NCBI GenBank assembly: GCA_000611775.1
Contig: KK106983.1
Coordinates: 3,561,072 to 3,625,071 of the forward strand
Reading direction: 5' to 3'
Length of the DNA stretch: 64,000 nt
Source of the DNA: Umbilicaria muhlenbergii
Lineage: Eukaryota > Ascomycota > Lecanoromycetes > Umbilicariales > Umbilicariaceae
Positions within the stretch are counted from its first letter, which is position 1. Each line of letters starts with the position of its first letter. Under the pieces are notes generated by a model, which saw nothing but the letters and a program-made list of their open reading frames with translations, was not told the DNA's origin and ran no database searches. Shown here piece after piece: positions 46,814-58,947 of this stretch. The translations under genes were made by a program, and so were the position numbers.

Positions 46814-49800
46814 GTTGATGCGGATGCTGTCAGTTCTGAATGGATGATGTTGTGTATCGTTGGGATGTGGTCATGCTTCATGTAGCTGGGAACGTGATGT
46901 GGTTTTGAGTCTTAAGGTGAGATGCGGTCATGGAGCAACGCGCAGAAGACGGCAGGATAGAGTGTCGTCCACGTATTCTGTGCTTTAGAACTTCCACGGT
47001 GCAGGGACCAATTCTCGCGAAAGCCAAGGTCCTATACGCCAGTCAACGTCTCGCGCGCCGAGAGGCAAATATGAAAACACTAGACAGCGAATCTAGCGTA
47101 TGAAGTTGCGGTGCATGGCAGGAAAGGGGTGGTCAAGCTTACTGAAGGAATGATTGAAAGAATGATTGATCGATTCCTGTGGGGGCGAAAGGACGGTGTG
47201 CGTTGGTCGACAAGTTGGGAACGAGACAGGATGAGGGAATGGCGGTATTTTGAGAGTTGCTTGGTGCTGGGGAGCCGGGCGCTGGGTGCTGGTGCTGGGT
47301 GCTGGGTTGCTGGGTGCTTGGATAAAGGCGAGAGAGGGTAGAAGCAGCACAGGCTCAGGCTCAGGCTCAGGCTCAGGCACAGACGAAAAAAGGTTACTTT
47401 TAGGTTGACACCTCTGTTCGGATAGCCATGCCTTCGTTGGCTCGTTTTGCCCTCCACAGGCTCGCCAGGCCCCAAAAGCCTTTCTCTCCCCCGTAACCTT
47501 GTAGCCTTTACTGCTCACACTAAGTCATTCACAGTTTAACGCCCACTCGCACACCACGAGAAAAGGAGGGAAAACGTCAACGGGCAGTCCCTGGGCCTGG
47601 GATTTGATGGAGCAGCCAGCGGGCCGCTATTGTGTGTGGCCCCCCTGTCAGAAGCGTAAACGCTACCTGGCCCCGTGTGCTAAAAGTTCGGAGCAACAGG
47701 GGTGCTCCGGCCGTGGTTGGTGCTGCTTGCTCGTTGGCTGGTGGGAGTTACTGGGAGTTGCAATGGTACTTGGTGTGCCGTCCGAAGCCACTGGCTAGTG
47801 CCTGTTCAACCATGCCAATGCGACGCTACGACCTTCCATGCGACCGGTTCGATTCCGCAGCAGAGTACGTAGTGCTACGTGCACCATGATCTGGATGCTG
47901 TCTGGGTGAGCGATGGAAATCTGGTTGGCCGTGTCTGATCCAGCATGGCAGCATCCATCGCAAAGGACAGAAAGGCATTTGTGTGACCAATGGGGCCTGT
48001 ACGGACGTCCAGCAAGCAGAGAGGGCAGATCAAAGCCAACCAGAAGCCTTCACGCAGGCCCTCACCCTCCCTGCTCTGCAGAGGTACATGCACCGCCATG
48101 TCACACACCTCCAAGTTTGACTCGTGTACTTGCAGCTCTCCAACCGCAAGTTTGTACTTGTACCTCCGAAACTTCCCCAAAAACAATATATGATAGTCCG
48201 ATGCTCCGACGAGCCAGGAGGATCCTCAGGGAACAAAAACGGGCGGTGCGCATCCCTTTGGCAAGGAGGCATGGCCGCGGTCGGCGTGAGTGCTTTGCCT
48301 GTCACCTGGATGATCTTCATGGAAATGGTGTCAACTGCTGTTCGCAAAATGCCATGGCCAAGGCCTGAGGAGCCCCACCGGAGGGGAGACGAGAGTGGTA
48401 ATTCCGTGCCGTAATTCGTCCCGTCATTCGTCGTCGAAAGTCTCTCATTCGTAAGGTAGTGGTAGAGCTGACAAAGACACAGAGCTTCGGCAAGCGCTGG
48501 GCGATCGTTTAGCCCGCCGGTGTCGGGCTCAGGCCACCGAGGCCAGTCGGGGAAGCGCAGAGGTGCCCGCCGCCGGGCTTCTCATTGGCCCACCCGGCTG
48601 CTGCTTAGTGTCGCCATTGGCAAAGCGACAATCCCAGGGGAGGAAGAAAGTCAGTCCGGCTCCCAACCACATGATGCAATAGGGTCCAGACATTGGCCAC
48701 CAGGTCCACCCACCGCGCGCTTGACTTTCGTCGACTTAGTCCGAAGTATGTGAGAATTGCCATGTGCTGCCAGAACACAGGCCGGAGTCAACTCCTTTCT
48801 TATCTCGAAACGTTAATGGAGTGCGCGGAGTAGTAACCTCGCACGGAAGTACAAGATGAGGTGAGTGACAGCTGACACCCATCTTGTGTTCCGTGGTGTT
48901 GGCTCTTTCCACACCGCTGTGCGAAACGAGCGTCACTCAATTCCGGGCCAAAACAGCCCAAGAATCTTTTCGATAAACCCGGGCCCAAGTAGCAAATAAT
49001 GGTTTCAACAAAGCCTCGGCCTGGAGTGGGTCTACAGGCTACAGCCTACAGGGACTCAGGGAGCGGCCTTGAAAAGTCTGATTTATCATACGGAGTACTT
49101 GAGACTTGAGAGCGTTGAGAGTTGAGACTCGTATTTCCTATGTATGGCATCTTCCGCGGTACTTGCTGCTTGCATCGAGAGCCGAACCAAAACCTGTGGG
49201 GAAATAACGTCTAATTGGCCCATTTGCCAGGCTATGGGAGAGTGGGAGGGATCGAAGTGTGGGGCGACGTAATGGCAAAGGGCCAAGGGCAAAGAAGAAA
49301 GTCAATGGCTGGCTCCAGGCTGTCGCTTTTCGAAAGTTCCATGCTGGCTGACTGATGCTGCAGGCAGAGTGCGGAGTGGGCCGACTTTGACCGACGGCTT
49401 GCAGGGCTGCAATAGGGGGAGATGTGCGTTTCCGTAGCACGTCAAGAAGGATTAACGACGACCACTCGTCGCGTCGCCCAAGAGGCAGGTCCTTTGGTCA
49501 GACGATAACGTAGTGCTGGGTCTGCTGGCTGTCGCAGAGCCACAGCCGGCGGGTAAGTGCATATTTTGACAGGTGGCGAGGAACGTCGGCTGGGAGTGTG
49601 CATTGCATATTACGCTAGCAGCAAGGGCATCAGATTGCCTTGCCAATCAACACTGCTCGACTGTGGAGCAACACATGGACTCCAGGGACTTACAATGCAA
49701 CGAGATTACCGAATGTCACACCATCCTGGAACAATGCAAAGCATCGTGTGATGGCGCTGCCATTTACACTATCTCCAAGTGTTGTTAAGAGAGGGTGTCC

Positions 49801-49822
49801 GGTCCTGCTTTGCTGGCATAAT
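46814..49822. other. Long intergenic region between two minus-strand genes
   Basis: 3 kb. It contains GCTGGGT-type repeats at about 47278-47321, a hexanucleotide microsatellite next to them, and a TACGGAGTA word near 49090. No frame resembles a known protein. Confidence 0.5.
47350..47379. repeat. Hexanucleotide microsatellite (CAGGCT)4-5
   Basis: Four perfect CAGGCT units followed by CAGGCA. Confidence 0.9.
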
Positions 49823-51700
49823 CTATATCCAATACCTGCTCCAGATTTTGCGCTGTTCCACCTCTCCGTGGAACTGATCCGGAAATAGTAGTTAGTCATC
49901 CACAAGTCGAGGCCTCTGTACGCGAATTCTCCATAGATAGCTAAATGTGAGAGTCACTGACCTGGAAATCAATGCGGACAATGTCTTGAAACCCCTCCGT
50001 GGCTTTGGGCTCACGGTATCGGGCCGCGAAGCTAGAGAACGCTGAGTGTGGTAGTATCGATCGCTTCTCAGGGTTCAGCGTGCCATCATTTAGGGCTCGT
50101 ACGGTGTCATTGTGCTCGCAGAGCTGGGAGGTGCTGTAAATAGAACGCATCTGACTGGTACGCCCATCTTTTTGCCCAATTGTATCCAGACGCTTCGGGT
50201 CTCTGGCTCCGCGTTGGTGTTATCTAGATGAGGGTGTCAGCTCCCTACAGGCCGAAGCAGGTCCAAATGTACAATGCGACAAGGGAACCTGCCTACGGCT
50301 ACGGACCGTCCCTCGGACAAATATCCGGACGCGACTTTGATACATCTCTCTCGCTAACATCAGTGTCAGTAATTGGGCACGTGGCCTTACTCAGGTCGCG
50401 CATAACAGCAGAACATACCGTTTTCAGATTATCTTGATTTACCCTTTCATAGCCGAGGGGCTTGAGATGGTCCCAGTAGAACGTTGATTTCCCAGCCCCC
50501 GGACTACCACAGAACAATACTAGGTCGAGTCTATTCTTTTTCTCAAATGAGATTGGGACTAGCAGACTGTCAGCGTTGGCCGCGCATCGCAGATCAGGCT
50601 TGCTGTACTTCTGTCTGCGGGGCTAGTCGCCGCAAGGCTAAGGTATGCCCCAGGACTAAAACCTCGAGAATACGGTTGTGGTGCTTGCTGGAGAAAATAC
50701 TCTTCAGGGGTCTTAAAGTCGATTCCTACATTGGCAGCAAAGTCCCTGTTCTGTAATCAGCGTTGTCTGTTGCACTGTAATTTCCCATGTGGTCGTAGAT
50801 TTATATATATAACAGACCTATCGGAACAAGAATGATCACCTTTGTCTCCCCTTGCGGCTTGTCGACCACCAGCGTCGCCTATGAAGAATGAACCCGCCAG
50901 ATCCGGGCCGTCCCCAACATCCAAGTCCAAGTCTTCGAGAAGCTCATGCCACATGCCTGTCCTGGGCTTCCTGTACTGATCACGGGCAGTAGCAGCGTAA
51001 ATTGCAATCGGGAAGTCCAGCTGGGCGAAGACTAACGACACTTTGGCCTTAAAATCCGAGAGTCGCTTCTGGTCGCTTTTGACCGTCTTTGGATCGCTTC
51101 TGAGACTGATACCGCCTTGGTTGCTAAGGATTACCATCAGGTAGCTATAGATGGGTGAGCGGCAGTGATGCCATCAATATTGGTGGGCCCTACGCACCCA
51201 TCAGAGTAAAGCTTTCTCAGTACGCCAGGCACGCTGCTGTGCCACCATCTCCAATCCGTAGGGCTTTTACCAAACACATTGCCAGAGGAAGTTTGTATAA
51301 GCGTGGAGTCCTGAATGTATCAAGATGTTAGTCTACTACGTAACCATAGTTTTTCAAAAAGGGCGAGACCGTACAAAGTCGAATGCCGCAATTTTCCTTC
51401 TCTTTAATGCGGGTACATCGTTCTTGGTACCTGTTGGCTCAGAGGAGGAAGTGCCAACAAGGAGGCTCTGCTTGACGACTCGCCACGTGATCTTTTCCGG
51501 CTCTTTCTTGGAAACGGGAGTGAAGAAACTTGCCACAGCTTTCTCTACAATACGGTGTCAGTGGTGTTCACAAACATTTTAGAGCAGCAGATTCGTCACT
51601 CACTCGTGGTTGTGGATTCGAGTTTCCGCTTCACGGGCGGAGGAGAGAGAGACCCCTCCCTGGCGCTGATACTCCTCTTCAACAAATTCTTGCCACTCAT
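49823..51700 (-). CDS. PNK1: PNK1 polynucleotide 5'-kinase / 3'-phosphatase, with two apparent frameshifts
   Basis: DNA end-healing enzyme for strand-break repair. Eight exons are inferred: 51700-51604, 51544-51375, 51310-51198, 51144-50818, 50745-50419, 50353-50293, 50223-49962 and 49873-49823. The HAD phosphatase has FDFDSTLIQTSSG (split by intron 2), MVILSNQGGIS, KPRTGMWHELL, FIGDAGGR and SDRDFAANVGIDFKTPEEY. The kinase has LFCGSPGAGKSTFYW (P-loop), ERVNQDNLKT, SVAVDNTNAEPETR and LCEHNDTVRALN, and ends EQRKIWSRYWI. Exon 5 (linker before the P-loop) and exon 7 (between CVLFTAPP and QLCEHND) are each one base short of phase, both next to C runs. Intron 6 needs a GC donor. It may be a young pseudogene or carry assembly errors. 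Confidence 0.85.
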
Positions 51701-53746
51701 TGCGACGATTCAACCATGCGTACCCCATATGAAAGCTTGGGCTATGCACATATGCCTTATGTCCGTGAGTACATAGCAGAAAGCAGTCGAGCTTGTTCTG
51801 TTCAACGAAACAGTAGTGTAGGTGAAATTGCTATACGGGATATAGTGAAGAGACAACAGTCACGGGTTCACTAGACTCTAACACAACAAACCTACATACA
51901 ACACAGACCAAATAACACCTTGTTATAAATTAAAGCTGTAAAGACAAGCGCAACTGGGATGAAGTAGTTCCCTACTCTGAACTGGACCTTTTCGGAAACA
52001 ACTACCACTAAGATCCTCTCTTGAGGACATATTTGTCACATCATTGTCAAGAAATGGCTTCTGTATTGCCAGGAAAATTGTTATAACTAGCAAAATCTAA
52101 TGACCATTGATTTTCCCCACCTTGCCTCGACTGCTTATCGCCGCATCTTCCACAGGTGTGGCCGATGGCGGCAATACCCTTTTCGGAATTGGTAGCAATT
52201 TTATTCCTTGCAGATTGTCTTGCCTCCTGCGCCGTCAATGCATCCATCACTACCAAAAGCAGCCATTGCTTGCATGATATAACGTGTGGAATCACGCAAG
52301 GGTCATGTCTTCCCTTTGCTTCCAAAACACCCTGTTCAGTATCATAAGTCGCTGTCTTTCGCACCTGACCGATTGTCGCAGGAGGACTGAAAAGGACACG
52401 AAAGTACATTGGCCCCCGAGTTTTTTGTCTTCGTTGTTATTCTGTTCGCCTGGACGATTTGCAGCAGCCGACTTAGCATCCGTCTTCGAAAAGGGTACTG
52501 CCGGAGACTGTATAAAAGCATTTCTATGAGAGATCCCGGTAGCTCGCAACTACCAACGCCGGATCCGATATTGAAATCTTTCGTTGCAGGTATGCTCAGT
52601 ATCGCATGTGCCAACATAGCCTCTAGTCAAATCAGGGCTCGGAAAGCCCTGTTGGTTTGTTTCTTATTTCACAAGTGACCGTCCCACCTATACTGTCCTC
52701 GCAATGACGGTGTCCGGTAATGATATCTGCCATTTCATTTAGAAGCCTCCTCGTTGGGACATCGAAGACGTAGGAAAGTATCAACTCCTGAGCGGACGAT
52801 GGTGCCGAGGAGCTCGAGAAAGGACGGGTTGGTGGAAAACGAAGGATGAATCGGGGTGGATGGGAATGAGTGCTCCGTTCCCAACGGATGAAACAATTGA
52901 GACTATTTCGACGCCATGTGCCAGGGCTAGATAGTTTTTTGCCGGCTGCAACTCAACCCTTGGTCTCCCTGGCACTATTCCTGCCCCCCCCGCCGCTACT
53001 AGTCCTAACTCCATTGAACTCCCACCATAGTCATCAAGTCTTTGGTGCCCATTCCTAACCATTAGAGCAATTCGTGTGCCCATTTCTATGCCAGAGTCGG
53101 TCCCAGACTGAATTGCACCAAATCTTATCATCTCTTAGGGTAGTCAGAGTAATCTAACCAGGATGCCTGCGGGTCATTCGGGGCTGTATGTCGTCTTTTG
53201 TAAGCTCCGTCCCAGGTGGACACCCATCCAATATACGTTCTACAGACAGACATGAAATTTTCCATAGCTGTGATTTCATGACCTTATCAGCTCAATCTGG
53301 GCCGATAATCTGGACGTTGATGACTTACGTAGTGCATCTAAAGTAGTCCCCGAAAGTTGACATGGAGCTGGCTTACGACGATGCTTCGGGGAGAGGATTC
53401 TGCTGGATATAACGAGCCGAAAGAGAAGACTAACAGATTCTGGCGGCGATGGTATACTTACATTCGTTATTTATCTTATATTAGACCTTTGGCCCTCGAT
53501 TTGAATGAACGTCAACTATACGAGGTACTCTGAGCTCACTTCAGAAAATGAGCCGACAATGTCGGGGCGGTGACGATTCTGCCGGTCATCAGGCTTAGCA
53601 TCGACGCTAACCCTTTCTGCCACCAGGGCACCCCTCGGCATAATTTTAGGCAAATCTTCAGCAACTCCATGCCTACCAAGGGGACATTGAAGTTGAGTCA
53701 CTTTGGCCTGTTCAAGCGCCGTCAATCCGTTGGTACTCTTGGTTTT
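51701..53746. other. Divergent intergenic region PNK1 / AIM22
   Basis: 2 kb with short frames only, none recognisable. The AT-rich part near 53460-53500 may hold the AIM22 promoter. Confidence 0.45.
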
Positions 53747-55242
53747 ATGAAAGCTTCATGTAGGCTTTACTCAGCTTTGTCTGCGTCGTCATTTGCAGCC
53801 CTCGCCACAAGAGCCACATCTAAGCATCAGATCTATATATCTCGCAGTCTTGATCCATTTGTTAATCTATCCATCGAGCATTTCCTGTTGCAGAATACTC
53901 CTGTAGATTCAACCGTCCTTTTTCTCTACGTCAACAGACCATGTGTGGTCATTGGGAGAAATCAAAATCCGTGGCTTGAGGTTGGACTACGACATCTTAG
54001 GCCTGCGCCATTTTCGCGGAATCCTGGGAATCGAAATGAACCAGCCGCAAATCCACAATCGACAGAGGTGAATTTGGTGCGGAGAAGGTCCGGCGGTGGT
54101 ACGGTGTTTCATGACGAAGGCAATGTCAATTACAGTGTCATTTGCCCTACCGCAGACTTCAATCGCGACAAACATGCAGAGATGGTTGTTCGGGCTATTA
54201 GGCAACACACTGATAGAGCAAGAGTAAATGAGAGGCACGATATTGTGCTTGATCAAGCTCCGATGCGATCCAAAGAGCACCTGCCAGATGCCAATGATAT
54301 GCACAAAACCGCATACACGGCTGCAACTAGCAACTTATCACCCTTGAAGGTCTCCGGGTCAGCTTACAAGTTGATGAGACTGAAGTCACTCCACCATGGC
54401 ACATGTCTACTTGCATCCCCTCATCTAAGCATTATTTCGAATTATTTACGCTCGCCTGCCACACCGTTCCTCAAAGCCAGAGGCATAGAAAGCGTTCGAT
54501 CGCCCGTTGGGAACATCTATCCCAATCTCGAAGCTTCTCAAAGAGTCAATTGCACATTCCAGCGTCACGTAATTGAGGCATTTGCAGACTTGCACAGACT
54601 GGAGAAAGAGGCAGTGACGGCATTCATAGATACCAATGCAGAGACATGTCTCCAGCATGATACTACCTGGGTGGTGGGGTACATTGATGATGCCATGGCA
54701 GACGTTCCAGAGATCAAGCGTGGTATAACAGAACTCAAGGTGAGGAAAAGCCTGTGATACAAACGTGATAAATTCTTGCTCATCACTGATGTAATACAAG
54801 TCCCCTGAATGGATCTATGAGCAGACACCGCAGTTCGTCCTTTCAAGTCATCCCACCGAAGAAGATGATAGGGCTAGACCCCCTCTACCGCAAGGCCTTC
54901 CCCCTGCAGTACGTAGAGACTCTATCCAACGATTCACTTCCGGTGGCCATCAGTGACCGATATGCCTCCTTCAGAAACAAAGACTCGCTAACAAACCCCT
55001 TACGACAGACTCGTGTATATCTGAAAGTCAGATCAGGGATCATCGCCTCCTCCATGATATCAATGTCAGCGGACAAAGAAGCTGCCAATGAGGAAGCGGC
55101 AAAGGTCCACTTGGTTTTGCAGGAAAGAAAACTCCATGAGATCTTCGATTGGCAAGAAGTTCTTGACAATGCGAAAGCTTTCGAAAACAGTCGTCAAACG
55201 CGGATTCTGGCTCGATGGTTGAATACTTTATTCGGATTCTAA
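53747..55242 (+). CDS. AIM22: Mitochondrial lipoate-protein ligase (LplA family)
   Basis: Attaches lipoyl groups to mitochondrial 2-oxoacid dehydrogenase and glycine-cleavage proteins (yeast Aim22/Lip3). The exons are 53747-54739, 54801-54908 and 55009-55242. The introns are 61 and 100 bp and both joins are in phase: ITELK-SPEWIYEQTPQF and LPPA-TRVYLKVRSG. The product is 444 residues. ATG 53747 gives a targeting-like MKASCRLYSALSASSFAALA; ATG 53669 is an alternative, and nothing in frame further upstream is an ATG. Motifs are FVNLSIEHFLLQ, VVIGRNQNPW, VRRRSGGGTVFHDEGNVNYS (lipoyl-AMP pocket) and LKVSGSAYKLMR with the expected lysine. The C-terminal accessory region is short. A Pro/Arg-rich insertion (about 85-105) lies between the conserved GRNQNPW and RRRSGGG blocks. 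Confidence 0.92.
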
Positions 55243-55297
55243 ACGTCCTCCACGTCCCCATCGAAACTGACCGTGTGAGCGATGCTGCTGGAGGTCT

Positions 55298-56743
55298 TCA
55301 CTTGAGCCGCGGTACTAGCACCTTCCACCAGTCGTCGTGTTGAGTAGTAGCGTAACCTTTATCGCCTTGTGCTGATTTGTCCCAAGCTTCTTCACACTGA
55401 CTCACCAGCTGTTCGACAGAGGGAAGAATGTCTTTCAGCTGGTCAAAGTGTGACTGCCAAGCCCTTTCCGCCTCTCCGTCATGTTGGGGAGATCGTTGCC
55501 AGTCTGATGGCTGCCAGCCCAGCCTTTCCTTCATTGCGGGTTCCAACTTCTCGAGAAGACCATGGTTGTGGAAATAATCGTATGCCTTTGACTCCTCTTG
55601 GCTCCAGACTAGATACAGTGCCAGGAACGAGCGACGAGTATACTCGTATTTTGCCGATACTGGGTTCTGATGTAGGGCGCTTTTGTTGCACTCCCAAAAT
55701 TCCTTGTCGACAGCCCTCCAGGCCGTCAGCGATTTGAGGAGAGTGTTTCGTTGGGCGATCACATCTGGCCTGACACTATCCATTTCGTCTAACAGGAAGA
55801 GTATGTCGGAAAGTGACTGGTGGATGTGTTTGGGAATATCCACTGTCACGCTCCGATTAAAGAAGACGGTCAAATCAGACAAGCAAGGCACCTTGTCTTC
55901 TTCCTCTTTCACGCTGTTGTTGATAGCTTGAACATCCTTCAGGAGCTGGACGATATTTCGATGGTATCCTGCCAGTAACGCCGTGAGATTTGACTTTCTC
56001 GGCGCCCTTTCTTTCTTGTCTCTCTTAGTGTCCTCAGCCGCTGGTCTTCTTAGATCATTGTCGATTTGCATGAGCGCGCCAGTAGGCTCCTGCTTGAGCT
56101 GTATGCCATGACGTGCAGCCTGGTCAATCCGGACTCGATTGTACCCGAATACGGTCCAGCAGAACATCTTCTGAACATTGAAAAGCTGTGTCATGCAAAG
56201 ACACAAGTCCACAGTCTCCATTCGGGCAGCTAACGTGAGTTTCATTTGGTGCATTCTCGCTTCCGCTCGGATTATAGATGGCTTTGTTGTGTCTTGATAT
56301 GTTGCTTTTATCGTGGCAATCTCTTCCCGTATGTTTTTGGCGTAGCTCTCCGTCAAACGAACAAACTCTTTGTAACACGAATCAAGTTCTTCATCGTATT
56401 GACCATATTGATCGTACTTTGCTGGGAGCAACGGCTTGTCCTCTGTCACCTGCGAATTCAGCTGCCGGAACAAGGCTCTTGCCCGCCTGATATTGTCAAG
56501 CTCAAGCTTATCCTCCTTCATGTCCTTTGACTCCAATGTCTGAGCTGACTGTTCTGCAACAGTCTGCACTAGCCTGCCTGCAAGATCTTGCTCTTCATGC
56601 GTTTCCCCGGGGGTCTCCGCTTCGCCGGCTGCTTGACTGAGTGCTCTCTGTGGAACCTGAGGCACATATCTGCCAATGAGAGCTTCGCCGAAGAATGCTT
56701 GCGTGTACAGTCTATCGCGGAACTTCTTCTTTGCCCTACCCAT
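55298..56743 (-). CDS. Unrecognised protein, mostly helical
   Basis: One exon of 481 residues from ATG 56743 (MGRAKKKFRDRLYTQAFFGE). The frame stays open upstream without an ATG to a possible acceptor (TTTGACAG) near 56795, so an earlier exon is conceivable. Composition is charged and helix-rich with Lys/Glu/Gln. Features include DNIRRARALFRQLNSQV, CYKEFVRLTESYAKNIREE, a Cys-containing METVDLCLCMTQLFNVQKMF, a Lys/Arg patch (KRDKKERAPRKS) and Trp-rich C-terminal segments (LGWQPSDWQ, HDDWWKVLVPRL). There is no signal peptide or membrane helix. I recognise no family. Its stop lies 55 bp from the AIM22 stop, tail to tail. The uninterrupted length and natural composition support a real gene. Confidence 0.65.
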   Translation of the reverse strand: MGRAKKKFRDRLYTQAFFGEALIGRYVPQVPQRALSQAAGEAETPGETHEEQDLAGRLVQTVAEQSAQTLESKDMKEDKLELDNIRRARALFRQLNSQVTEDKPLLPAKYDQYGQYDEELDSCYKEFVRLTESYAKNIREEIATIKATYQDTTKPSIIRAEARMHQMKLTLAARMETVDLCLCMTQLFNVQKMFCWTVFGYNRVRIDQAARHGIQLKQEPTGALMQIDNDLRRPAAEDTKRDKKERAPRKSNLTALLAGYHRNIVQLLKDVQAINNSVKEEEDKVPCLSDLTVFFNRSVTVDIPKHIHQSLSDILFLLDEMDSVRPDVIAQRNTLLKSLTAWRAVDKEFWECNKSALHQNPVSAKYEYTRRSFLALYLVWSQEESKAYDYFHNHGLLEKLEPAMKERLGWQPSDWQRSPQHDGEAERAWQSHFDQLKDILPSVEQLVSQCEEAWDKSAQGDKGYATTQHDDWWKVLVPRLK

Positions 56744-58947
56744 CTTGGTTGTCGAGCTGCGCAGCTGCACCTCACCAGGTCCTGGATGACGTCCTGTCAA
56801 ACTAAATGCGCCACGAGACTGTAGCAGCGGACAGCAACTTTGCAGACTTGGGAAAAGGTGCCGAGTCTAAGCAAGTATTTATGAGTAAAGTTGTCGTTGT
56901 ACCAGCTGATCGACACACAACGCGGTCGCCGAGATGTGAGGTGAGGTGTTGGTGGCTTGTGTTAATTGTAAGAGGCTCTATCACAACGCGTCTACTTTTA
57001 TTGTGGCCCACGCTAAGGGCATGGCCTCTTTCTTTCTGAGCAAAATAGAGATATCTAAATCTCTAAAGCCACAAGGGTGTATGGCCACAGCCTTCAAGGT
57101 TTCAATCTGGACATATGAGTGCAGTCATGTTATTCCAACGCCAGAGCGGCCTAGTTACTCCGTGGTTTATAATATCGCAACGCGTCCTCAAAGGGGCTGT
57201 GGCTGCTTTAGTGGATAGACGATGTTCCAATAAAGCACTTTCCATGATCACAGACGCCCGTGTACTACTACATTCCTCTTTCAATGTGGAATCATCGTCC
57301 ATGCAGCATAAATACTCTTTGATATTTGAGCTCAGGGGTCACTGCGCCAGGAGAGCTGACAAGCCTAGCATAAGAACGAAGCATCTCCAGTACCTACAAA
57401 GGCCTATGCATTGTCTGTCGGAGGGTGCAGTACGTCGCACTGCATGTGAATAATTGAGAGATTGCGTTCTATGCCATAATTTTCAAGGAACCCGATGTAA
57501 ATAATGCCATACTCTTGAACGTACTAAACGAAGGCAGTCTCAGGGACATTGACTCTGACATTTCGAAGCTGTAGCTTATCATCTCGCTGATGCTGCTTGC
57601 GGCTCGCTCATTAGAGTCTCGCATGTGATGACTCTGATCTGATATATGAAGTCATGGATTTGGCTCAGGAGCGAGAATACCGCAGAGGCGACTCAGCCGC
57701 AGAGCACTTCCAAATCCTATTTTTTTAAGCTTAGGCAAACGACTCTGAGCTTCGTTGCCCTTCGAGCTTTTATATATATATATGCATATGAAAGCCACAG
57801 ATCCAGGACATTCTGGACATACAGCCCCCGTTTATTGCCTATAGCTGTGTAAAAGCCATGATTATTCCCCAGCTGCTTGGTGGGTGATTAATCCTCGTCA
57901 AGCTTTGCTGATACGAGAGGCAATTGCCACTATTAGACTACATCAACTCCTGATTAGCTTACCGATCTCTAATCGTTGTCTAGACTGGCGACATGATAGT
58001 CGATATGAAGGTATTGACGATGTCGAAATGAAAAGACCCCGGATTCCCCCCACGCTCGCTTGGGCATGATCTGCATTAGCTGGTGAACAACGAACAGGGA
58101 TTCCAAGGAGTGCGTAAGGTAAGTACCGGGCACGATCTGCTTCTATCAGCATCCGAATGCAAGGCAGTCCTCCGCGTATGTAAGGTAGGGCAACTCCACG
58201 CCGCACGGACTAATATCGGAAAATTCAACTCTCCCTCCCCACTCTGCCACCATCTCGGCCAACATGCTCTACGCTCTCTGCCATAGGTTACGTGGCTGAG
58301 TCCGAAACTTGCAGGAATGCATGCCTGGACTTGAAAAGGCTTGGCTGTAGATCATCTACAGAGAAGCTGTTGCTTGCCCACCGCGGACTGCCCATTGGCT
58401 CGATGAAGCACGGGCGGCAGAGGGACGGCAACGGGCCACACGGCTAGGACGTTATGTCACCAACGTGGACGAGTCACTGTGCAAAGCTTGAGACGTCTTG
58501 ATCGTTGCACGCCTTCGCATTGGCGGATAAATGATGGCGACGAGGCTCTCAGTCAGGACCCTGCAACGGCGCATGGATTAATCTTTTCCGCCGAGCTACT
58601 GCACGATCGATTTCCCCACGACCCCGACTAGAGGGTCTGCGGGACCTGTCCAGCGCATTATGATGCACTTCAGCCCGAGTTTGTATCGTTTGGCATCCCG
58701 AATGACTATCAAGAGACACCCGCTCTCTATCTGGAGCCTTTGGCGAAAGCTAGTTCCGTGCATCTCCGACCCGTCCATCACCATCCGCGTGGATTACGGA
58801 AACACCTGTAGGAGTGACCATTGTGCGCCGCTGGGCTGAATCACACTATCTCCCGCAACGCTCTCCGCCAGCAATGTTGAGAACGGCGGCAGCTCCACTA
58901 CCTTTCTTTCCTTTTTGCAACGCCGTCTTGCAATTGAACAAGCGCTC
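56744..58947. other. Divergent intergenic region, unknown gene / qutR-like gene
   Basis: 2.2 kb. An AT run (TATATATATATATGCATATG) lies near 57771-57790, and a C/T-rich tract (58899-58915) just precedes the downstream start. No gene recognised. Confidence 0.45.

Noticed and set aside
47801-47880. tRNA-like T-loop word GGTTCGATTCC
   Set aside because: The flanking bases do not pair into a T-arm and no matching A-box or acceptor stem is present.
52047-53131. Short frames of 70-120 codons on both strands between PNK1 and AIM22
   Set aside because: No conserved motif, overlapping in opposite directions and without splice support.
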